The position numbers were made by a program, and so were the translations under genes. The notes below the pieces were generated by a model, which did no database searches, was not told the origin of the DNA, and saw only the letters and a list, made by a program, of their open reading frames with translations. Shown here one piece after another: positions 13,501 to 25,855 of a stretch of 64,000 nt of DNA (within the stretch, counting starts at the first letter, position 1; each line of letters begins with the position of its first letter). The stretch covers positions 1,242,501 to 1,306,500 of the forward strand of contig OY987271.1 in the NCBI GenBank assembly GCA_963920665.1, written 5' to 3'. This DNA is from Straminergon stramineum. Its lineage: Eukaryota; Streptophyta; Bryopsida; Hypnales; Calliergonaceae.

Positions 13501-16003
13501 CAACGTGGTACGAGGGCGGCACGCCGTGCAGGGATCCGCCCCCCGTGTTCGACGAGTAGGGCAAGTTGACGTTGATGCGCGACCCCGAGGCGTCGCTGCG
13601 CTGGTGCGGGGCGTAATTGGGGTTTTTGCCCGTGGGGTTGTAGTAGAGCGAATCCAGCTGCGCCTGCTGCTGCGCAGCCTCGCGTTCCGAGTACTGGCCC
13701 CCTAGCGACGCACCCCCGAGGAAATCCTCCAGCTTCGGCCCGTCGCGCGTCTCCGTGACCGTGCTCGCTTGCATCTCGTAGTGCGAGTGCGACGATGTTA
13801 ACTGCTGGTTGTTGCTGTCGCCCGCATTGCCGGTGAGACGCGACAGCTGGTCCGCCGTGAGGAGCGTGTGCTGCTGTTGTTGCTGCACTCCCCCATCGGA
13901 TTGCATCGCGCGTTGCTGCGGCCAGTGTTGATCTGCGCAAAGAGCGTCACCACAGCACCATCGTCACCACTTTCTCGCGCCCCCCCCCTCTATCTCTCTC
14001 TCTCTTTCTCTCTCTCTCTCCCACTACCCTACTTGCATCTAGTTGCGACCACTTCAAAAGCGAGAACTAGTCAAAGTGGACGTGGCATATTCTCGCTTAC
14101 GTACTTTCTCCTCACGGGAACCCAGCCCCGGAAGAGCCAGAATCCATGCTCTCGACGAATTAATACAGAACCCAGATACTACGATACTTCACTTTCAGAT
14201 CTCGCCACACGCCCTAGTGGATGAATCTGACATGATACTACATGCTGATGAGCTGAACCCCATTCCTTGACTCGTACGTTACGTTCCACCCTCGACAAGT
14301 GCCTGTTAAGCAACGAATCTCTGCAAGTGGCCTTCATCAAGCTCTCTCTACCCCATTCCTTGCCAGAATTCCATCGTCAAACGACTTCGACACTGCACGG
14401 AACGGAACCACCCCGCGCAAGCCATGAGGGTTTGCAGAAACGCTACAGAAGCAAAGTTCTACCGAGTATACTGGGGAATGGAGACCGGAGACATGACCCG
14501 AGAATGGGCGGAAGATGGCTTTGAGCAAGAGCCTCTGCATGTGTTGTCATTCTCGCCACTCACTCACATTGAAATCGGGTCCGGAAAGGAAAACAGTTGG
14601 GTGATCCAAACATTGTAGGCCCCACAGCTGCCTTGTCCGCATTGAATGTTCAAAGATCCCGCCGTTGACGCGGTCAACGCCCCCAGACATTAGCGGAACG
14701 GAACGGAACGGGTCTTGTCTACAGCCTCTGGACTGGGTCGTCTACTCGCAAACTTAACTTGAGCTTATTTAGCTTCCGTGAACGATGGAGGTGACCGGTG
14801 TCACATACTCGCAAATAGTGTGGGCGGCTAAGTAAAGGAGAGAATCCAAGAATTGCGTTTCAGTTTCTCTATCAACTGGGAAGTGGGAACTGTATCAGCT
14901 TCCGAAAGCGAAGCTGGTGCCTGGTGGGTTGGCTCTTTCAGCTCCCGCCTTCGCTTCCGAGTAACTCTTAATAAGCGCAGTGGAAAAAACTCTCTGAGTT
15001 CTACAGCAATGTGATGAATCTGAATGAGGCGGGGTCATGCTTGACATGACATGGATTTGAGCCTTCTTCTGACATGGGTATGCTACCTTACGTTACATAA
15101 ACTCCTCACAGATAGATCTATCAGTTCGCAAGCACTTCGACGATCTAAGGTCAGATTGTGACATTAGCAACAGGTGGCGTCCGGAAAGCATCGATGATTT
15201 CAGACTAAGAGAATTGGTCAAAGCGGATTTGAATGTTCAAAGCCACTGATCGATTGAAAAAACTGCTTCATGTACGTTCTGACACATTTGGGTAACAAGC
15301 TGATAAGAGGGTCAAGAGGCTCAGTCGTCGCTTTCCAAGGCAGCCTACATGTCGGAACCGATGTGATAGTTGCTAAACCGATGGGTCTCACCTACTGAAA
15401 TTATGTAGCAGAAGATATGCAAGATCCAAGCAGAGGGAAACATCTTTCTGAACAGCTAGACGGCGCAATATTATTACTGTCACTGCAGAGAAAGTTCGAA
15501 AAGCTGCTCTGCCTGCCAGCTTATTGATGGTGTTGTGCGCTACATTCGGAATGACATACTTTAACTAGTGGATGGATCGGATTCAGTGTGGAAGCGATAG
15601 AAATATATTCCTACAGCGAAGGGGGGGTAAGTTTAAGGGAGTTTGGCAAGGGAAGGATGAGCTGCGTACCTGCGCTGTGCGACCTGCTGAGGGCCTCCAT
15701 GATGCACAGGGAGCCGTCCGAGCGCATCATCTCTAGGCCAGCTTGGCCGGAATTAGAGTTGCCGCCATCGCCGCTGCTGCGGAGCGAATTGTAGCAATCG
15801 TTGGCGGAGCTTTGGTAGCCACCCAGGTTGTTATTGTGGTTCTGCGACATGTTCGACAGAATGAGGCTGTTGGCCACGGCCGGGTTGACAGTCGTGCGCA
15901 CTGCGGCCTGGTGACTGACGGGGTCACTCTGCTGCTTCACCGCGTCAAGTGTTAAGTGAGGAGATTGTAGAGAGAAAGTGAGCCAGTTGTTCATAGACTT
16001 CAT
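9556..16003 (-). CDS. AIL: AINTEGUMENTA-like/PLETHORA/BABY BOOM (euANT) double-AP2 transcription factor, 8 exons, 901 aa
   Basis: This is a nuclear DNA-binding regulator of the AP2 family. Family members maintain meristems, stem cells and embryo or organ growth. Coding exons are 16003..15670, 13932..12966, 12404..12322, 12048..12040, 11910..11822, 11658..11585, 11189..11062 and 10577..9556. All introns are GT-AG and the phases close to 902 codons. Residues 1-13 carry the start motif MNNWLTFSL. The [14 protein letters not shown] block is at about 95-108, PKLEDFLGG at 177-185, LKTWLR at 331-336 and a basic stretch at 400-417. AP2 repeat 1 (427-494) has the subfamily insertion [15 protein letters not shown] linker (495-528) precedes AP2 repeat 2 (529-588). 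The C-terminus ends PIFAHSWNE. Eight-glutamine runs lie at 346-353 and 773-780. ATG 16003 is preferred; ATG 15994 (MNNWL) is an alternative start. I saw no miR172-type site, as expected for this clade. The protein is longer than most angiosperm members. The clade call is firm; orthology to ANT, PLT or BBM individually is not. Confidence 0.96.
11062..11189 (-). CDS. AIL: AIL exon 7: first part of AP2 repeat 2
   Basis: The 128-bp exon codes [20 protein letters not shown] and on through [20 protein letters not shown]. The acceptor is CCTGCGCAG|G. The donor is TTACA|GTAAGC, leaving A for the Ser codon (A|GC) completed by the last exon. Confidence 0.95.
11585..11658 (-). CDS. AIL: AIL exon 6: linker between the two AP2 repeats
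   Basis: The 74-bp exon codes the [20 protein letters not shown] linker, which is conserved in this clade. The acceptor is ACAACAG|TTG and the donor is GAGAAG|GTACTA. It ends with AG of the Arg codon completed by exon 7. Confidence 0.94.
11822..11910 (-). CDS. AIL: AIL exon 5: end of AP2 repeat 1
   Basis: The 89-bp exon codes [20 protein letters not shown] followed by GASTTINFP. The acceptor is ATCAACAG|GA and the donor is TTCCCG|GTAAGA, ending in phase 0. The segment is nearly invariant in this subfamily and forms the helix of the first AP2 repeat. Confidence 0.95.
12040..12048 (-). CDS. AIL: AIL microexon of 9 bp (codes the VYL of AP2 repeat 1)
   Basis: The sequence TTTACTTAG is flanked by CTACAG on the acceptor side and GTAAGC on the donor side. 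With G from exon 3 and GA from exon 5 it gives V-Y-L-G, exactly the residues expected between RKGRQ and GYDKEE. A 9-bp exon at this place is a known trait of ANT-type genes. Automatic gene finders usually miss it. Confidence 0.95.
   Translation of the reverse strand, partial: FT
12322..12404 (-). CDS. AIL: AIL exon 3: core of AP2 repeat 1
   Basis: The 83-bp exon codes [20 protein letters not shown] and the start of the AP2-subfamily insertion. The acceptor is TTTGTTAG|G and the donor is CGACAAG|GTATGA. It completes Arg434 (AG|G) and leaves one base (G) for the microexon, a phase match that supports the model. Confidence 0.95.
12541..12838. repeat. Imperfect tandem duplication of about 145-150 bp in AIL intron 2
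   Basis: Copy 1 (about 12541-12694) and copy 2 (about 12695-12838) share the block GCAAATCTAGA, then TGCATCAGGTCCTGGAA, and the preceding GATCATTCGAG. Upstream each has a CCAGCAA...AACCCAA...GCCACA string. They differ by substitutions and a few gaps. The duplication makes up more than half of the 561-bp intron. Confidence 0.8.
12966..13932 (-). CDS. AIL: AIL exon 2: glutamine-rich region and start of AP2 repeat 1
   Basis: The acceptor is TTTGCGCAG|AT and the donor is ACGAG|GTGAGC. The exon codes residues 112-434. It holds the PKLEDFLGG motif, the LKTWLR motif, an eight-glutamine run from CAG/CTG-type repeats, a basic stretch likely to serve in nuclear import, and the lead-in [17 protein letters not shown] that opens AP2 repeat 1. 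It is much more GC-rich than the surrounding intergenic DNA. Confidence 0.95.
13933..15669 (-). other. AIL: AIL intron 1 (1737 bp)
   Basis: This is the longest intron of the gene, with GT-AG ends and phase 1. It holds a CT-rich microsatellite close to the acceptor (about 13989-14020) that may act as the pyrimidine tract. I see no coding exon inside it that fits the family. The open frames within it are short and have no family motif. Confidence 0.85.
13989..14020. repeat. CT microsatellite
   Basis: A run of CT dinucleotides with a few interruptions lies inside AIL intron 1, about 60 bp upstream (in gene orientation) of the exon 2 acceptor. Confidence 0.85.
15670..16003 (-). CDS. AIL: AIL exon 1 (residues 1-111 plus 1 nt)
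   Basis: The exon begins with [12 protein letters not shown] and ends inside EALSRSHSA at the donor g|GTACGCAG. Both motifs are N-terminal signatures of the euANT group. The reading frame continues upstream of the ATG for a short distance, but only with a TTG at 16039, so the ATG at 16003 is taken. The split Asp codon (G|AT) is completed by exon 2. Confidence 0.92.
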
Positions 16004-18196
16004 GAATAAGGGTCGGCCCCACTTTGATTTATCGTTCAATTCCCCAACTGCAACTCAAAAAACTGGACTTACTTCCCGCTGCTTGCTTGCTGGGCAGTAG
16101 CTAGTGCCGCTGCCGCCAGACACCGATGCTGGAATCGGTGGTTGGAGATGGCTGAATGGCTGACTAGCTGCAAATGTTATTGATTTTCCAAGAAGACGCT
16201 AGCCTTCAAAGGTGGCACCTTTGGATGCTCGTCGATGTTCCAGTTGTCGGTCGGTTCAGTGCCAGCAATCTGAAAACACACACGAAGCGTATCGATCTCA
16301 CTTTTTGAATTAATGTTAGTGGGAAAAAAGAGCACGGCTAGTGCTTTGGTAGCCACCGTTGTGAGAGGGGCTCAGGCTTCAGAACCACCCGGCGTTTCCT
16401 TGCCTAAAAGAAGAAGAGCTACACATGAAGCTCATCGGGTTCGGCTCTATATTCAACATCGCAGTAACCTTCAGCTAGACTGCATGAGCCCAGGGGCTAA
16501 GGACCGGTTCATCCTAACCACACGTCCATCCTAATTTTTGCCCAAAATGTGGTGAATAGCCAGATTCGTCCAGACGATACTTCCTTGAACAGCTTCAGGT
16601 GTACGTCTCGAAGGCCGAAGCAGATGCTCCGAAGGGAGCCCCGAGAAGTTGGAACCACTACCACCACTAACAACAACAGGTTCGCACCATAATCAAAACG
16701 AACAGCTGCAGTCCGTGCACTTCCCACTAGATTCTACGCTTGATGTTCAATCATGTACTGCGAGCTCAGCAGGCTGTGGCCGTGACTGTGACCTCCTAGG
16801 CGTCGGGGCCTGTGATATGAGATCTTCCCACTTTCATTCCCTGGATAACGGTACTTGTCTGTCTGCGGAATGATGATGAATACTGACAACCGAGATGATT
16901 ACTGGACCACTAATTCTTCTTCCTTCCCGAAGAGGACGGAGCGATAATGCAACCGCTGTAGAACACTATCGAAGCGGAACTTACAGCGACTACCTAATAA
17001 CAAAACACAACCTTCGGCCTCTGAGAACGCGTGCAGTCATTGGCACCTACAGAAGGCGGACCGTCTTCACTTCTTCCTCTACTTCCAAACCCAATGAGTG
17101 GGGAGCCCTAGCTAGCTGTGCCGGCTGCTGCTACGTAGGCGCCACCGTCACTGCAACGCGAACGGAGCGTCGGCTTGCGCTTCTCACCATGCCCGGGTGA
17201 AGTTCGCGTCCACCCATGTGCACAATTTGAGTGGCTCACTAGCTGTCACTAGCGACGACTGCGCTGCATCTCCAACCCCACTCACACCGCGACGTACGTA
17301 CTAAACCCGGGATTATAATACGGGCTGCACCTGCAGATTTGCCTCCGCTTGCGTTCTACCCACTCACTGGCAAGCGTGTCCACGAATTAAGTGCATTCAA
17401 CAAGGGACATATTCCAGTACTACCACCGCAAGCCCGTAGAGTTTCGTCCCAACTCCATGTGTGGCCAAACTCCGTCAATTGTCACAGAAGCTGTAGAATC
17501 ACGCGATCGCGAGCTCGCTTCAACCCTTGCACGCTAATTGGCACTGTGTACCGCCACGCCCCTCACTCCTGCTGCTGCTGCTACTGCAACTTGGAGACCA
17601 CTGGCTGGCTACCGATCAACCTAAAATCACCCCAGCCTTAGGGTGGAATATAATGTTCATGAGCACCACGCTGCACTAGCCCAACCCGCTTGGTATGTGT
17701 AACGTCGACAGAAAGGTGGTGGCAGACGAGAGGAAGTGGGTGTGATCCAGGTAGTGCGGGGAGGGGATTGCCTGACTGCGGCGAGGCAATTAGGGGACTA
17801 AGGCGGCAGAAGGAGACGCTGTAGACGCTGCCCCCGTTTTGTAGCTAAGTTAGCGGACTTGTTCCAGCCTCCTCAAGTCCAGTTGCTGGCTGGCTAGCTA
17901 GCTCCTCACCCGTCCTGGCCTCCTGATGTAGAAGCCGCAACTAACGCTGCGTTAAGTGACTCTGCTGGGTCACCACGACCACGGGGCGACGACGATAACG
18001 ACGACTCGCTCAGCGCACTGGGAGGAGGCCTGCCTGCTGCGGGGCCGTTGTGCAAGACTGGTCAGAAGGGGACTCACGATCGCTAGCCTGCCTACGCCCA
18101 CTCTCTCTCCCTCTCTCTGGCTCTCTTGGGGTTCTTCTTCCTCCTCAACCCTTAACTTAGTCTCTCTCTAACTTACCTAGGTCCCAGTCTGCTGCA
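16004..18196 (-). promoter_or_regulatory. Presumed 5' UTR and promoter region of the AIL gene
   Basis: About 2.2 kb directly upstream of the start codon is less AT-rich than the distant intergenic DNA and shows no repeat family seen elsewhere in the window. No TATA box or transcription start can be fixed from sequence alone, and a 5' UTR intron cannot be excluded. The call rests on position and composition only. Confidence 0.4.
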
Positions 18197-18660
<464 letters not shown>

Positions 18661-21600
18661 CTGTTACCAATTATAATTCTAGGCATATTTGTCATTATTT
18701 GTAACTTCTTCTTCTTCACCATATTTTTGAAATACAGGACTCCCTGGCTGGAGCCCAGGGAGTGTATGGTAACTTTCCGCTCGACCGGAGTGCAGACGGA
18801 CTGCCCAGGTCTTTGCTTTCTTACTAAGCCTTCCCCACTGGTTGATGGCAATGGCCCATTGGCAGCAGTTCGGCAATCGGCACTCTTGGAGGAAGTCCTA
18901 TTTTGAACCATTCAATGGGCCGGGTTCGGTGATAAATGCACAGTATTTTTGGGGCGGATTGGAATTCTTCAACTGCAGCGCAGAGTATTTTATCCTTGCA
19001 TCTATCGTTGGTCGGTTGCTTTTAATGTTTAGGTGGACAAGAACAGACCTAAATATAATGAAGGGCCTTCTCGACTTTAACTTATTATTCCGTCCAAGTT
19101 CCCTCTCCCTCGCTCCTCTCAGTTCCAAGTTCCAAGTTCCAACCATCCAACGAAGATCTGGTCTTGAGCCAGCCCAGTTCTTGGGGTTCCCACAATTTCC
19201 TGCCTTCTCAGGAGCTTCCTTCCTTCCCTCCCTTCCTCTCTCCCTTGATATTTAAAGGGTCCAGGAGGACAATTTCAATGTTTTGATTCATTCACTTTCT
19301 TTGTTTAAGTTATTTATTTTGTTCGTTCGTCTGTCTACACTTCAACAACAGCCAGTGTCATCCAGGGCCTTCTCAGGACCCCAAATTCCGTCCCTTTCCC
19401 TTTCTGCTTGCAAAGTCGGTTGGTTGGATTCCTCAATATAAGTTAACTTATGAGGGACCTGGGGGTGGACCGGGTCCCCTTGGCTTACACTATTATTTAT
19501 GGGTTGGGTTGTCCCTCTTCTATTCAAGAGAGGTGGGGGTGCACTTTCAGTGGCAAGAAATTTAGCCGTCAATTTGAAACCCATGCACGCTGAATACTTC
19601 TAATAGATAGTTTCTTTTGCGCCAAAAAGAAATAGATATTTGAATACTACGGATTGCAAACTCTGTAGACCAAAGTAATGCAAAGATCTCAAGGAAATGA
19701 GGATAGTAAGGGACACCTAAAATTAATATTTTTTTATTGTGAACATTTCTATTAATATATTGGTGAAAGTATTATATTTCTAGTTGGCAAAGGATAGGAG
19801 ATTTCAATGCACCCAAAAAAAAAACATTTGGATACCATATGCAAAAGTTATGAAGGGTCAAAGTTGTAGTAACTTAATAATTTTTTTGCAAAAGTTATGT
19901 ACGGCCATGTGTAAAGTTTTAGGCATTCTATAGGGACTATTGTATATCATATTGATAACAATTTATCAAAAAACTACGTGACAAAACTAGGATCAATTAA
20001 ATTGTGTAATGTTACCTTGTGGTAGTGAAAAACTTACATCAAAAGAAGGAGTGTTCTTTCATTTAGATGTCTTCTTCCATTTATGAAGAAGCAATATTAT
20101 AACCAATCATATGATCTTTTTAAATAAGAGCATCTATAGGCAAGCCTTTGTTATTTGGCATTGATTTAGATTATTCCAAGTCAATTCACAAGGCCTTGAA
20201 GTTAACGAGTGGATTCCAATGTATTGTGCCTCGACCAATGGACACCATCACAACCTCTAAATGAGCTAAATTAGTTGTTTGAAGGCCAATGGAGTGACAA
20301 TTTGTAGCACATAACTAAGGAACAATGGCAAAAGCTTTTGTTTTATGGAGAAATGAGATTTGGTTGTCTCCATGATTTGCTAATTAGTAAGTGCAAAGTT
20401 GGGTTCAATGCACAACAAAGAGCATAAATCTACTATACGAGGCGTCACAATGTAGAATACTCAAAGATAAAGAGTGGCATAACAACCGCATAAGGGTCAC
20501 AAAGCAAAGACCCACCTCCAACATACCATTGCAAAGCCCAAGTGAAGGCTAGACAATTGGTGATTATGGGTGCATGTGGCTTTTGTTCACAATTAGTTCA
20601 ATAAATGAAGCTTTTGACATCATTGTTTAGTTTAATCAGTGGTATGATTTGGATGTTCTAATGTAAAGATCATAAACTTTAATCCCATTATATGCGTTTG
20701 ACTTTCATATCCCATTAGCTTCTAAGGTGATTTTTAACAATACAAAAAATACACATACATGTATACACAAATATGTATTCAAATATAAATATAAACATTT
20801 GAGTACAAGTACTAATATAATATGTCTATCAATTTGCACATAGTTACGGATGCACACAACCATACATTTTTCCATATCATTTGATGAGCATATTGAGATT
20901 CAATCTCATCATTATCCTTGAAATTTGAAAATTCATGGAGGGGCTACAAATTATTCACTGTAGTTTTTAGTTATTCATATGCATAGTAACTCACACATTG
21001 AGACGTTGTGCACTTACACTCGTCGTAACTAAGGTAGGGGATTCATAAAACACATGGAGTCTAAAAGCATCATCTAACACAAAGGCAGATTTTGCTTCCT
21101 CATTGCACCAGCAATGTACAAATAGTGTACATTTCAAGAGGTGAATGCTTTTAGTAACCACTATATTTTGACTTCAAAAATTAATTACTAATTTCTTGAA
21201 GCTAAACTATCATTGGATGATAAATGTTTTCCTTAGCAAGTCCATTCATTGTTTAGATTCTGCAGAAGTTCCTAAACCCCTTAAATTCTTTGAGCTACCA
21301 TGGAGCTTTAGGAAAGCTCAAGTACGTTCATATGAAGTCAATTTTTGAATTTGTGCTAATGGAGAGGGCAAACAATCGAGTATTTTGGAGAGTTTTTTCA
21401 TTAACTTTGAACACTTATATCTCACAATCTATGAAGGCAAATGGGCTAAGATTTTCTCCACACATTCTCATAGTAGTATAGAAAAATAGTGTATAGTTGA
21501 AAATGGGAAAAAATCCATCAATATTCACTCAATGCACTTAAAATGAGCAATTTTAGAATCATGAGCCAAATTCTATTATAAATTCATTGAGATATTTTTA

Positions 21601-22345
21601 TTTCTTTGGGGGAGGGGATTTGATTTTGATAGAGAAAGCTTTGTGTTCACTATTGAGATTTTGATTCTTTAAAAAAATGATTTCTCCAAAAAACTTAAAA
21701 CCTCACTCCTATAGTTGCTTTTTTTTTTACATCCTTACAATGCAAGACTTCCGGGGGTATATTAGACACCTCAATTATCTTTTAAGATTGACATGCAAAT
21801 AAATAACATAACTGCCTACCCTATGGTTTGAGTTCCTAAAGGTGAATAGTACCTCCTTCTCCATAAAATGAAGTCAAACCATGCTAATTTTTTTGGCATG
21901 GGCCCAAAGTTAATTTTTTTCTAACTTCAAACATTATAACTTCTTGCAATCTACACGGTCATATGGCCTACAAAATTTCCACAAGTTCCTATAGTAGTAT
22001 AGTAAAAATTTGTACAATTCCAAATTTGAAACTTTTAAATTCATTTCAATTGTACTCAATACACTAGAAAGTAACAATTCTGGATACTTTTGGGGAGACA
22101 TCTGCTTGCAGCATCCACGTTATCCTAAGGTGCCACATGACAGGCCTTTGGCCTAATACTCTAAAGCTTGTTAGAGGTGGAGCACAGGGACTTCGCTAGA
22201 TTTTTATGCTGTGCCACATGGCCTTTCCACTTTGAAAATAAAAATAAGAATTAGTGCCAAATTGCCAACAATTGTTCTTATGCATGAAAGAGCTCTCTAA
22301 TTTAATATTAAAAAAATTATTGAATTTGCAGAATTAGCTAATCTG
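18661..22345. other. Intergenic DNA, no gene seen
   Basis: Up to about 19.6 kb the DNA is balanced in composition, with short pyrimidine runs. Beyond that it turns AT-rich. Near 21.9-22.1 kb it contains a diverged block resembling the repeats at 35.1 and 35.7 kb. No protein-like frame was found. Confidence 0.5.
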
Positions 22346-22723
22346 AGGTAGCCAACCCATTTCTAATCAACCCCCCATTTTCAATATATAGGTTGCTTTC
22401 TTTCCATGATGTTGTGGCACAATTCCTAGAATAATTGTGTCCCATTATGATTGGTTGCAAGGCTCTCAATATAACAACCAACCTTTGGTTAATTTTGCTA
22501 TTAGCCTATGGTCATAAATAGAAAGCTCTATAACACTATTAGAGGTCAAAGAGAATCTTCCACTAAAAAGTTCATAGTAATTACATTTTGTGTAATAAAA
22601 TTCTGAAAAAATGTGCAATCCTTCTACACTCTATTTTTGCACATGGGGGAAATTTTGCATTCAAGAAACCTTTGCTCCAAATATGCATAATTGCTTAAGT
22701 GGTTGGAAATGGGTTGGCTACCT
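22346..22723. mobile_element. MITE family M2 (about 378 bp), full copy
   Basis: The left end AGGTAGCCAACCCATTTCTA is matched by the inverted right end AGGTAGCCAACCCATTTCCA. The interior is AT-rich and non-coding. The right half is related to DNA at about 50440-50555. The target duplication is unclear. Confidence 0.75.
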
Positions 22724-25700
22724 TATAGGCCAGATTTAAACTTCTGCAAGGTGGGCACCAATCCAGCAGAGTTACAGTAAGTTCTGTAGTACACTTCCAT
22801 ATTCACATGATTCCATGAAATAACACGGGTAAGGTAGATTAGGGTGGCTTAATTAGCAGAATCTTGGACATGAGTTCGAGCACTGTCTTAATCTAATACA
22901 ATAAAGTCTTACATTGGGAAGAGTGTTCCGCAGCTCAGATGGAAGAGGACTTGAAGCTCAAGAGACTTCACATGCACCTGGCTAACTGCTAAAAACTAAA
23001 TATTATCTTCGCTCAGTTTACTTACATCAGTTTTTTGAGCTTGTTTCACTTCAACTATATTATCGTAATAATACGTAAGTGAAAATATGGGCAGACAAGT
23101 GTGAGAATGGTAAGGACAATGACCATATCCCTCATGCCAGTTCTGAAAACTGGCCTGTACTTACTTTAGACTTTCCTAAAGAAATATTACAATTGAGCCT
23201 CAATGTATTTAATTAGCCTGCAAGTTAAGATGTAACTTTTTCTTTTCTTTTTTTCAAAGAAGTGGTGTAAATTAAGAAGTAAGGAAAAAGGTACAACTTA
23301 TCTGTTGTTAACTGTAAGATGTAACTTAACGTACCCTATGTCCAGAATTGTCATCAGAAAATTGTTCCCTGAGAGCTTCTGTATTACGAGACTTGCCATA
23401 CACTGTTTAAAAAAAAATGGTTTACAGGAGGTAGTGCGCATCAGTACCATTGTAGTTTGCACCTTCGCTTCAGGCCCCAGAGAATCAAAATCTGTATCTG
23501 TGACTGGGTTTGGCTCAAAGACCAGGAGTTTGTAGTAAGGTACGTACATTCAACTCTGTTGTTTGCCCCAAAATGGGTTTCAACCTTTATGGGTTCAAAA
23601 GAGAAAATAAAAGTCTACTTCCACCTCAGGCTCTTCTTGTCCTTTAACTTATTGTACCAAGAATGCCCACGCATATGGAATTACTCTACTACCAAAAAAA
23701 ATTTACTAGTTGTTAAGAAATTTAAAGAAAACCAAAAGAATTTTGAAGGCAAGATGGAGAACAACAATGTTTACACATGGACCGTACAAACATGAGCCTA
23801 TGAACCTTGAATCTAGTTGTAGGTAAGTACCTACAATCATTTGGAGGTGTTTATAGCATATGTACCTAAAACATAGATGCATTATATAAAGAGTTTGTAA
23901 CATAGGTACTTATAACATTTATTATAGACACCTAAAATTATAGAGAGTGTTTATATTATTGATTCCTAGGCTCATGGATTCATAGATTCTATATCACATG
24001 CTAGTACTTCCTTGTTGGAGGCATGTGATGGTACTTTTATGCAATGGATAGGATCCATCAACAAAATTAAACTTCAAAGCATAAGTTCATAAGCTTAGAA
24101 GACTACACACTTATATTATAGGTGTTTATATTCTAAGCACCTTCAATGGTTGTAGGACATTTGCTTGTACACATGCTCAAGGCTCACATGTTTGCATTTT
24201 CATGCTCACACATTAGCATCATTGCCCTTCAAATAATCTTGGAAGTTGAACGGTTATCTTCATTGCATAGGAAAGTCATAGTTTGACTATCAATCAATGC
24301 ATTACTCTTTAGAGTGTTCCTTTTTCTGCTATAAAGTTAGAGGAATGAATTTGGATTCGGCATCATTGTGGTCTAGACATGTCTTAGGATCAAAGTTTCA
24401 AAAGACAACCTCAAAAATTGAGGTTACATGAACCTACCCGATGTCCATTTTGTCCCTCAAGGGGACTTTGGGACTTTAAGAATTATAGTTCATTTTAGCA
24501 AGTTTTTTTCCTTCTCATCCTTACTCAAACTTGCTTAAAACCTTGATTGATTCCTCTGGTCCTTCAATGGAAATCATCCATGTGTTTCAAAAAAAAAAAA
24601 AAATCCACCCAATGGATGACCATTGAAAACATGTTCTATAAGTTATTGTAGTTCGATTTAAAAATATATATTTAAGTCTACTTATTTATGAATGTAATAC
24701 TAAATGAATCCTTTGCTCATTTTGTTAGCTGCGATATTTTGTTTCTCAATGGAGTAAACCGTGCTTGTTTTACCAAAATAAATAAATTTAACTCTACATT
24801 TTGTGATATTTGAAATGAAATAAAATTTCGAAGAAGTCTAGATTTTTTGTTCTAAATTTTCTTGGTAATTTTTTGTAGAATAGCAATAGTAGATCAAACC
24901 ATTATAATGAAAATTTAGAATCTGAAAATTTTGTTGGAACAAAAAGAAGAGTTACTCTTCTAACATATACCTTGTATTGCATTTTTTAAAATCTTCAAAT
25001 CAAAAATTGATTTAGGGCATTTAATTCCTTAAAGACCGAAGATAGTGAAATTGACAATATATGTTATAAGATATAATTTAGAATAATAATTTAATGATCA
25101 AGTTTTTAATTTGATTTCTTTCATAGATCAAATCTGTAATATTAGATCTACTACTACACTAACCAATATTTTTCACTAAAATGTGAATTTTTTTACATTG
25201 ATTTTAGAACATTTTTCATTTTCGCAAAAATGTTTAGTTTTGATTAGGGTGATTCTAATATTTTATTTTATATATTCAAAAAAATTTGGAAAGGTGAATT
25301 TTTGAACTACAAAAGTGGCCTATTGATGTGAAAATATGGATATCCTTTGAATAATTGAATACTTTCAAAATTAAAATTAAAACTTTAAAATATACAAATA
25401 TTAAACAAACACACCTAAGAGTCTTAAATCATTTAGATGGATGAAAAAAATATTTATATGTATTTGAAATATGTTTATATTCACCTATTGTTTAAACTTT
25501 GAATGTGTAATACACACCAAGGGGGGCAAAAGATGAAGGATTTTATCAACAACAAATACCAAATACAATTCTAAAAGTTTTACAGTTCAAAAAATACAAA
25601 CATGAAAAATATATGAACTTTTTTTCAAGGAAACACTTTGAAGTTAATATTTGAGATGATGAACATGGTGGTTTTAGGTGATGTCCACCTACACTACTTA

Positions 25701-25855
25701 TCAATTATCCTAAATAATCCCTCAATATTTAATAATTCACTTTTTCTCTTCCAACCAATTTGATGAAATTCAAGAAATTATTCTAGAATATTTGTCCAAA
25801 GTTCTATGGAAAAATATTCCAAATGAAAAACAATCAACAATACATATCTTAATTT
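22724..25855. other. Intergenic DNA, no gene seen
   Basis: This is mostly AT-rich, with a more balanced patch at about 22.75-23.65 kb. Between about 23.8 and 24.2 kb it holds short repeated words of the type TATAGGTGTTTATA. Frames are short, and none shows a recognised motif. Confidence 0.5.
23812..24210. repeat. Degenerate GTACCTATA-type array, copy 1
   Basis: Many imperfect palindromic words such as TAGGTACTTATAA, GTACCTA and TATAGGTGTTTATA recur. The block ends with GGCTCA...CAC(A)TTAGCATCATTG, which is shared with the region at 32640-32850. It looks like a dispersed repeat rather than a gene. Confidence 0.5.

Noticed and set aside
12887..13705. Long plus-strand open frame (about 272 codons)
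   Set aside because: It is antisense to AIL exon 2. It stays open because of the GC-rich, repeat-rich codons on the other strand and has no motif.
13933..15669. Extra coding exons inside AIL intron 1
   Set aside because: Exon 1 and exon 2 join in phase (G|AT), and no family motif is missing between them.
16004..16039. N-terminal extension of AIL from TTG at 16039
   Set aside because: TTG is not a usual plant start, while ATG 16003 directly precedes the conserved MNNWLTFSL motif.
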